A stretch of DNA of 6,354 bases from Verrucomicrobiota bacterium (GTDB lineage Bacteria; Verrucomicrobiota; Verrucomicrobiae; Chthoniobacterales; UBA10450): assembly GCA_003219495.1 (NCBI GenBank), contig QHOZ01000177.1, forward strand, positions 1-6,354. Reading direction: 5' to 3'. Made by a program: the position numbers and the translations under genes. Numbering within the stretch: the stretch's first letter is position 1; every line of letters begins with the position of its first letter. Below the pieces are notes generated by a model, which had not been told where the DNA came from, ran no database searches, and saw only the letters and a list, made by a program, of their open reading frames with translations. Positions 1 to 4,237 of the stretch are shown one piece after another.

Positions 1-61
1 AGAATTAGGGGGTTCGTTCTAACTTTGTCTGGCAAGAGTGATTCGCCAAGCACAAAAGCCG

Positions 62-98
62 AAAAACAAAAAGCCGCGGAGTCTCCCCCCGCGGCTTT
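62..98 (-). terminator. Rho-independent terminator of the hsp20 operon
   Basis: Read on the minus strand, a perfect 10-bp stem AAAGCCGCGG / CCGCGGCTTT (plus-strand arms 70-79 and 89-98) encloses a 9-nt loop and is followed directly by a T-rich tract (TTGTTTTT, plus-strand 62-69). It lies 23 bp past the stop codon of the second small heat-shock gene and on the same strand, so it should end the hsp20 operon transcript. The stem is also symmetric enough to act weakly on plus-strand transcripts, but the T-tract is on the minus-strand side only. Confidence 0.9.
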
Positions 99-106
99 AA
101 AGTTGG

Positions 107-117
107 ATGTCGATCTT
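107..117 (-). repeat. AAGATCGACAT intergenic repeat, copy 1
   Basis: An exact 11-bp copy of AAGATCGACAT on the minus strand, 4 nt after the stop codon of the 120-aa Hsp20 gene and before its terminator stem. It is one of four copies in the window. Function unknown. Confidence 0.6.
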
Positions 118-121
118 ACGA

Positions 122-484
122 TTACGACACAGTGATTTTGCGGGGCTTCACATGTTCGGCTTTCGGCAACGTGACCGTGAGCAGGCCCTGCTCGATTTTC
201 GCGTTGATCTTTTTCACGTCGATCGACGGATCGATCTCGAACGCGCGCCGAAAATTTTCACGACGCGATTCGTGCTGGATCACTGCGCCCTCAATCGTGG
301 GCAGCGAACGGCGGCCAGTAATCGTCAGCTCATTGCCTTCGGTCGAAATCTCCAGGCCTTCTTTGTTCACGCCCGGCATTTCCACCTGCAGCAAATATCC
401 ATCGCCGTTTTCGAGCACGCTCGCAGCTGGAGCGACGAAGTGCTCGGTCTGGCGTCCGTCAGTTTCACGCACAGTTGTATTCAT
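122..484 (-). CDS. Small heat-shock protein, Hsp20/alpha-crystallin family (second gene of operon)
   Basis: A 120-aa ATP-independent holdase predicted to bind unfolding proteins in the cytoplasm and keep them refoldable. The alpha-crystallin domain spans about residues 20-110. It includes the beta-strand pattern GYLLQVEMPGV (29-39), LEISTEGNELTITGRR (44-59) and the family signature INAKIEQGLLTVTLPKAE (93-110), in which G100-L101-L102 matches the conserved G-[ILV]-L. The C-terminal ITV (117-119) fits the I-x-[IV] oligomerisation motif. The N-terminal arm is very short (about 20 residues), so it may form smaller oligomers or co-assemble with its neighbour. The ATG is supported by AAGGA 8 nt upstream (AAGAAAGGAATACATTC before the start). 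It lies 31 bp downstream of the other hsp20 gene on the same strand and ahead of a strong terminator, so the two are almost certainly co-transcribed. Confidence 0.93.
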   Translation of the reverse strand: MNTTVRETDGRQTEHFVAPAASVLENGDGYLLQVEMPGVNKEGLEISTEGNELTITGRRSLPTIEGAVIQHESRRENFRRAFEIDPSIDVKKINAKIEQGLLTVTLPKAEHVKPRKITVS

Positions 485-515
485 GAATGTATTCCTTTCT
501 TGTGAGATTGATTGT

Positions 516-977
516 TTAACCGGCGACTTCGATGCGCTTCGGTTTTGCCTCCTCCGCTTTCGGCAATGTCACCGTCAGGATCCCGTCGCGATAAGTCGCG
601 CTGACTTTGCTCGCGTCGACGCGCGCGGGAATGGTGATGCTCCGGCGGAAACTGCCGACGTAGCGCTCGGTGCGCTCGGCTGTTTCGCCGTTGCTCGAGG
701 AGTTCTTGCGTTCGCCCGAAATGGCGAGATTTCCATCATGCAGCGAGATCTCGATGTCCTCTTTGCGCATACCGGGCAGTTCGAGAACCGCCACGACATT
801 GTCGTTGTTTTGATAAAGATCGAGTGCCGGCGACCAACCGCTGAAAAGGTCCTGACGATTAAGATTGCTCAGGACCGGCAGATCGAAGAGCGAATTGAGC
901 TCGTCGCGCAAATTGCTCCAACGATCCAGCGTCGGCCAATTCGATAACTCGGGAGTTCGATAACGAATCAGTTGCAT
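516..977 (-). CDS. Small heat-shock protein, Hsp20/alpha-crystallin family (first gene of operon)
   Basis: A 153-aa class A-like small heat-shock protein, predicted cytoplasmic aggregate-holding chaperone. The N-terminal arm (1-48) carries the usual amphipathic segment with LRDELNSLFDL (23-33). The alpha-crystallin domain (about 49-143) contains WSPALDLYQNNDNVVAVLEL (48-67), DIEISLHDGNLAISGERK (74-91), GSFRRSITIPARVD (108-121) and the signature YRDGILTVTLPKAE (129-142) with G132-I133-L134. The C-terminal IEV (149-151) is the I-x-[IV] motif. The reading frame is open 17 codons further upstream to an ATG at 1028. I chose the ATG at 977 because it has a clear AAAGGA Shine-Dalgarno at the right distance and gives the usual MQLIRY-type bacterial Hsp20 start, while the extension resembles no Hsp20 N-terminus. 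It is the promoter-proximal gene of a two-gene operon. No CIRCE element was found upstream. Confidence 0.94.
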   Translation of the reverse strand: MQLIRYRTPELSNWPTLDRWSNLRDELNSLFDLPVLSNLNRQDLFSGWSPALDLYQNNDNVVAVLELPGMRKEDIEISLHDGNLAISGERKNSSSNGETAERTERYVGSFRRSITIPARVDASKVSATYRDGILTVTLPKAEEAKPKRIEVAG

Positions 978-1010
978 AAGTTTTTCCTTTCTGTTGTTGA
1001 GTTGAAAAAT
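978..1010 (-). promoter_or_regulatory. hsp20 leader end: ribosome binding site and possible FourU-like RNA thermometer
   Basis: On the minus strand the hsp20 start is preceded by GAAAGGAAAAACTT, a good ribosome binding site. Upstream, the mRNA word UUUUUC (plus-strand 1004-1009) can pair with GAAAGG (plus-strand 986-991) across a 12-nt loop, using one C-G, three A-U and two G-U pairs. That would bury the Shine-Dalgarno in a weak helix, as in FourU thermometers of small heat-shock genes. The pairing is seen in the sequence; the thermometer role is inference, and such short A/U helices arise easily by chance. Confidence 0.3.
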
Positions 1011-1100
1011 TAAGCGATTGGCTCTCAAGCTGGCGACGTACCGGCGCGGCTCGGGTCCGCCGTCACAACGTAAGTCGCTGAAAATTCATTTCTTGCGGGG

Positions 1101-1111
1101 AAGATCGACAT
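1101..1111 (+). repeat. AAGATCGACAT intergenic repeat, copy 2
   Basis: An exact copy on the plus strand in the hsp20-ribD divergent intergenic region. With copy 1 it forms an inverted pair that flanks the whole hsp20 operon. The match to copy 4 extends to 12 bp (AAGATCGACATT). Confidence 0.6.
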
Positions 1112-1130
1112 TTTGCCGCTGCGCGTGAAT

Positions 1131-1147
1131 TGTGACACTGCGTCACA
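1131..1147. promoter_or_regulatory. Perfect palindrome TGTGAC-N5-GTCACA, candidate operator
   Basis: Six-base arms TGTGAC (1131-1136) and GTCACA (1142-1147) form an exact inverted repeat around ACTGC. It lies 99 bp before the ribD start and 153 bp before the first hsp20 start, so it could control either or both divergent units. The half-sites resemble CRP/FNR-family sites (TGTGA/TCACA), but the spacing between TGTGA and TCACA is 7 rather than the usual 6. I can see the symmetry; the regulator is unknown. Confidence 0.4.
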
Positions 1148-1246
1148 TCGATTCGTCGCAAGCCTTCGCGCTGTGAGACAAAAATTCTACACTGTCGGAA
1201 ATGATTTGCTGCTCATCCAGCGGCGCGAATATTTCACGCAACGAGC

Positions 1247-2281
1247 ATGAGCGATGATGAACGACTCATGCGCGCCGCTTTGAGCGAGGCGCGCAAATCT
1301 TTAGGCGAGACGAGCCCGAATCCCGCGGTGGGCGCGGTTTTAGTTTCGGGAAGCCGAATTATTTCTCACGGACATCACCGGCGCGCGGGAATGCCGCATG
1401 CCGAGGTCGAATGTTTGAAGGGCAGTCGCAAAGTTGCAAAGAACGCGACGCTTTACGTCACGCTCGAGCCTTGCTCCACGAAAGGACGCACCGGCGCGTG
1501 CACGGATGAAATCATTCGCGCCGGCATCAAATCGGTGGTGATCGGCGCGACCGATCCAAATCCGCGACATCGCGGCCGCGGAATCGAGATACTGCAGAAC
1601 GCCGGCATCGAAATCCGAAGCGGAGTGCTCGCGCAGGAATGTGCGGCGCTGAACGAGGCTTTTAACAAATGGATCGCCACCGGGATTCCTTTCGTCATTG
1701 CAAAATGCGGAATGAGTTTGGACGGACGTTTGACCCGGCCGGAAAAAACAGCGCGTTGGCTAACGAGTCCCGCAGCGCGAAAGCACGCGCAGAAGCTCCG
1801 CGCCCAGGTCGACGCGATTCTCGTCGGCGCGGAAACGATTCGCGCCGATAATCCGCGGCTCACGGTCCGTGCCGGCGCGCGCAAAGATCGACAACCGGTT
1901 CGGGTGGTGATCACGCGTTCGGGAAAGTTGCCGCGAAAAGCGCGAGTGTTCACGGATCGGCTCGCGAAGAACACGGTGGTCTATCATGAGCAAGCCTTGC
2001 CGGTCATTCTGGCCGATCTCGGCGCAAAAAATATCACGAGCGTTTTAATTGAAGGCGGCGGGGACGTCCTCGGCCAGGCGTTGGACCAGCGTTTGATCGA
2101 CAAAGTCCAAATCTACATCGCGCCAATTTTCACGGGCGGGGCGGTTGCTGCGTTTGGCGGAGACGGCCCGTCCCGAAGCAGTGATGCAGCTCGCCTCGAT
2201 CCCGTTCAGTTTGAAAAAATCGGCCAGGACGTTTGCGTGACCGGCTATCCAATCAGCGCGCCGATTGAGTCGTCGCGTTGA
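1247..2281 (+). CDS. ribD: Bifunctional riboflavin biosynthesis protein RibD (pyrimidine deaminase / uracil reductase)
   Basis: A 344-aa cytosolic enzyme of riboflavin synthesis. It deaminates 2,5-diamino-6-ribosylamino-4(3H)-pyrimidinone 5'-phosphate and then reduces the ribosyl side chain with NADPH. The N-terminal deaminase domain (about 1-145) has TSPNPAVGAVLV (22-33), HAE (51-53, zinc ligand H51 and proton-shuttle E53) and EPCSTKGRTGAC (74-85, zinc ligands C76 and C85), followed by DPNPRHRGRGI (103-113). The reductase domain (about 147-334) begins PFVIAKCGMSLDGRL, continues with RWLTSPAAR (170-178), LRAQVDAILVGAETIRADNP (184-203) and the nucleotide-binding VLIEGGGDVLG (266-276). Both domains look complete and the length is near the usual 340-370. 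The ATG at 1247 gives a family-typical MSDDERLMRAAL start but has only a weak Shine-Dalgarno. No other rib gene is adjacent and I find no FMN riboswitch upstream. Confidence 0.96.
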   Translation: MSDDERLMRAALSEARKSLGETSPNPAVGAVLVSGSRIISHGHHRRAGMPHAEVECLKGSRKVAKNATLYVTLEPCSTKGRTGACTDEIIRAGIKSVVIGATDPNPRHRGRGIEILQNAGIEIRSGVLAQECAALNEAFNKWIATGIPFVIAKCGMSLDGRLTRPEKTARWLTSPAARKHAQKLRAQVDAILVGAETIRADNPRLTVRAGARKDRQPVRVVITRSGKLPRKARVFTDRLAKNTVVYHEQALPVILADLGAKNITSVLIEGGGDVLGQALDQRLIDKVQIYIAPIFTGGAVAAFGGDGPSRSSDAARLDPVQFEKIGQDVCVTGYPISAPIESSR

Positions 2282-2303
2282 GGTTGAGAGCGCCTCCCGA
2301 TTT

Positions 2304-2516
2304 TTATTCGCGAACAAAGAAGAGCGCGGTCGATCCAAAGAGCCCGATCACGATCATGGCCGCGTCGTTGTTGATGAAGTACGGATAAACCATCAACGCG
2401 ATGCCGAGTAGCATCGGTTTCCACAGGTTCATTCGCTTTCCATACATGAACGCGACAAAACCAATCGATCCGAAGACGAATCCGCCGATCAAATTGGCTG
2501 CGCTGAAATTGATCAT
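2304..2516 (-). CDS. Small conserved integral membrane protein of unknown function
   Basis: A 70-aa, strongly hydrophobic protein with three probable membrane segments at about residues 6-24, 33-48 and 52-67, separated by the short basic loop YGKRMNLWK (25-33). I recognise the pattern GSIGFVAFMYGK...WKPMLLGIALMVYPYF as a small conserved bacterial protein that some databases name 'amino acid transport protein'; I know of no experimental basis for that name. The start is constrained because an in-frame TAG lies five codons upstream (2534-2532), leaving this ATG as the only sensible start. There is no clear Shine-Dalgarno, and the start codon sits inside one arm of a perfect inverted repeat. It converges with ribD (22-bp gap) and diverges from an amino-acid permease gene (90-bp gap), so the two membrane proteins might share a control region. 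Confidence 0.8.
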   Translation of the reverse strand: MINFSAANLIGGFVFGSIGFVAFMYGKRMNLWKPMLLGIALMVYPYFINNDAAMIVIGLFGSTALFFVRE

Positions 2517-2555
2517 GTCGATCTTGTGGAGCTAGTGCCGCGCCAAGATCGACAT
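2515..2555 (-). repeat. 12-bp perfect inverted repeat forming a hairpin over the start codon of the 70-aa membrane protein
   Basis: Plus-strand arms ATGTCGATCTTG (2515-2526) and CAAGATCGACAT (2544-2555) are exact reverse complements separated by 17 nt. In a minus-strand transcript starting upstream of 2555, the 3' arm would cover the AU of the AUG and the 10 bases before it, where a ribosome must bind. There is no T-tract, so it is unlikely to be an intrinsic terminator. Each arm contains one copy of the AAGATCGACAT repeat (minus strand 2515-2525, plus strand 2545-2555). Confidence 0.65.
2532..2555 (-). other. Possible 7-codon upstream ORF (leader peptide MSILARH)
   Basis: Within the upstream arm and loop of the hairpin, an ATG at 2555 opens a 7-codon frame ending in TAG at 2534-2532, 15 nt before and in frame with the start of the 70-aa membrane protein. 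Translating it would disrupt the hairpin. This may equally be a by-product of the repeat, since both arms supply an ATG, and no ribosome binding site is obvious. Confidence 0.15.
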
Positions 2556-2561
2556 TGTGAT

Positions 2562-2579
2562 TGACCGGCGCTGACCGGC
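2562..2579 (+). repeat. Tandem direct repeat of TGACCGGC upstream of the permease gene
   Basis: TGACCGGC occurs at 2562-2569 and again at 2572-2579, with a 2-nt spacer and a 10-bp period, so both copies face the same side of the helix. It ends 27 bp before the permease start codon. It could be a binding site for a tandem-binding regulator. The same 8-mer also occurs once inside ribD (2238-2245), so chance is possible. Confidence 0.35.
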
Positions 2580-2606
2580 AATGACACGATTCCGCCGCAA
2601 CCACGC

Positions 2607-4208
2607 ATGGCCTCGCAACTTTTTCGCAAGAAAAGCCCCGATCATTTGATGGCGGAAGCGGCCGCGCCGGACCGGCAAATGAAACGCACCCTAGGCGCTT
2701 TCGCGCTTACGTGTATCGGCATTGGCGCGATCATCGGCGCGGGAATTTTCTCGCTCACCGGAACCGCGGCCGCGGGTCAAACGTTCGGCTCGCGACTGGA
2801 AACGCCGGTGATGAATTTTATCCAAGCGTGGTTTTCGGGAGCGGATGTTGTCCTCGGACGTTCCGGCGCCGGTCCCGCGATTGCGATTTCCTTCATCGTT
2901 GCGGGAACGGCGTGCGCTTTTGCCGCGCTTTGTTACGCCGAGCTCGCGTCAATGATTCCGATTTCCGGCTCCGCTTACACTTACTCGTACGCGACCCTCG
3001 GCGAGATCATCGCCTGGATTATCGGTTGGGATCTGATTCTCGAATACGCAGTCGGCAACATGGCGGTCGCGGTGAGTTGGTCCGGTTACTTGGTGCAACT
3101 TTGCGGCAGCTTCGGCATAAAATTTCCGCTCTGGCTGGTGAGCGATCATGGCACAGCAACGACATTGGTCGCGGCCGGAGGTGAAACACTTAGCAATTTT
3201 TCGTCAACGGCGTTGCCGGTCATCGCCGGCCACACCATCGCATTCAATTTGCCGGCCATCCTTATCGTCATCGCGGTGACCTGCCTCCTGGTTTACGGAA
3301 TCCGCGAAAGCGCGAGGGCGAACACGACGATCGTGATTGTCAAAACGACGGTGGTCGTATTCGTGATCGCGTTCGGCGCTTTCATGGTCAATCCGCCGAA
3401 CTGGCATCCATTTGTGCCGAACGGATTTGCCGGCGTGATGAGCGGCGCGGCGATCGTGTTTTTCGCATTCATCGGCTTTGACGCGGTCTCGACCACCGCC
3501 GAGGAGACGCGCAATCCACAGCGCGATATGCCGATCGGCATCATCGCGAGCTTGATCATTTGCACGTTGCTTTACGTGTTGATGTCGATCGTGCTGACGG
3601 GAATCAAAAAGTACACCGTGTATCTTGGCGATTCCTCCGCAGTCGCGACCGCATTTTCGAGTTTGCCTTGGGCGCGCGCTCTCGTAAGCGCAGGCGCACT
3701 TGCCGGAACGACTTCAGTGCTGCTCGTTTTCCAACTCGGACAACCGCGTATTTTCATGGCGATGGCGCGCGACGGTCTGCTTCCGCAATATTTTGCGCGC
3801 ATTCATCGAAAATTTCGAACGCCGCACATTACGACGATTTGGACCGGTGTGGCCGTCGCGGCGGTCGCAGCCTGTGTCGATATCGGCTCGCTCGCCGACC
3901 TGACGAACATCGGAACGCTCTTTGCGTTTATTCTCGTTTGTCTCGGTGTGAACGTTCTACGCAAGACGGAGCCAAATCGCCCGCGTCCATTCCGGGCGCC
4001 GTTCGTGCCGATCTTTCCAATTCTTGGCGTGATTCTCTGTTTTGTCCTGATGCTCAGTCTACCGCTCGAGACATGGATTCGTTTCTTCGTCTGGCTCGTG
4101 ATCGGTCTCGCAATCTATTTCCTGTACGGAATTCGTCACAGCAAGCTGCGCAGCGGCGTCGATACCGGCGGGACCGAAGATCAGCCGCCGCCGTTGATCA
4201 AAACGTAA
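2607..4208 (+). CDS. APC-superfamily amino-acid permease, cationic amino acid transporter-like
   Basis: A 533-aa inner-membrane transporter predicted to import amino acids by proton- or gradient-driven symport. The start MASQLFRKKSPDHLM matches the CAT (YfnA-like) branch, where a basic KS-x-D-x-LM stretch precedes TM1; there is no clear Shine-Dalgarno. TM1 holds the unwound substrate-binding GIGAIIGAGIF (38-48). TM2-3 follow with CYAELASMIPISGSAYTYSY (109-128). TM6 and its loop show FFAFIGFDAVSTTAEETRNP (285-304) then QRDMPIGI (305-312). The TM8 region has QPRIFMAMARDGLLP (379-393), and PFRAPFVPIFPILG (461-474) precedes the final helices, giving at least 12 membrane segments. The TM1-TM2 connection (about 57-90) is some 25-30 residues longer than in compact relatives. 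The exact substrate cannot be read from sequence. It is divergent from the 70-aa membrane protein and convergent with the UbiB-family gene, with 29 bp between the stops. Confidence 0.93.
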   Translation: MASQLFRKKSPDHLMAEAAAPDRQMKRTLGAFALTCIGIGAIIGAGIFSLTGTAAAGQTFGSRLETPVMNFIQAWFSGADVVLGRSGAGPAIAISFIVAGTACAFAALCYAELASMIPISGSAYTYSYATLGEIIAWIIGWDLILEYAVGNMAVAVSWSGYLVQLCGSFGIKFPLWLVSDHGTATTLVAAGGETLSNFSSTALPVIAGHTIAFNLPAILIVIAVTCLLVYGIRESARANTTIVIVKTTVVVFVIAFGAFMVNPPNWHPFVPNGFAGVMSGAAIVFFAFIGFDAVSTTAEETRNPQRDMPIGIIASLIICTLLYVLMSIVLTGIKKYTVYLGDSSAVATAFSSLPWARALVSAGALAGTTSVLLVFQLGQPRIFMAMARDGLLPQYFARIHRKFRTPHITTIWTGVAVAAVAACVDIGSLADLTNIGTLFAFILVCLGVNVLRKTEPNRPRPFRAPFVPIFPILGVILCFVLMLSLPLETWIRFFVWLVIGLAIYFLYGIRHSKLRSGVDTGGTEDQPPPLIKT

Positions 4209-4237
4209 CATCGACAATCGCCGACGCGGCGCGGCGT

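Noticed and set aside
1..61. Left-edge sequence as the end of a gene
   Set aside because: One plus-strand frame is open from the edge to 135, but it runs through the terminator stem and into the antisense of hsp20, and its translation resembles nothing recognisable.
132..947. Plus-strand open frame of 271 codons across both hsp20 genes
   Set aside because: It is antisense to two clear Hsp20 proteins that have good ribosome binding sites; its translation is low-complexity and resembles no family I know. The 132-codon frame at 107-505 is rejected for the same reason.
978..1028. N-terminal extension of the first hsp20 gene to the ATG at 1028
   Set aside because: The 17 extra residues are encoded by the leader with its Shine-Dalgarno, and the ATG at 977 has the ribosome binding site and a family-typical start.
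1188..1193. TACACT as a -10 box for ribD
   Set aside because: It matches TATAAT at 4 of 6 positions, but no credible -35 sits about 17 bp upstream, and promoter rules for this lineage are uncertain.
1192..1199. CCGACAGT on the minus strand near ribD, reminiscent of the 3' part of an FMN riboswitch
   Set aside because: It is on the wrong strand for ribD and none of the other conserved FMN-riboswitch segments is present nearby.
2280..2305. Possible terminator between ribD and the small membrane-protein gene
   Set aside because: There is a TTTTT run at 2301-2305, but the only stem before it is a 4-bp GAGG/CCTC pairing, too weak to call.
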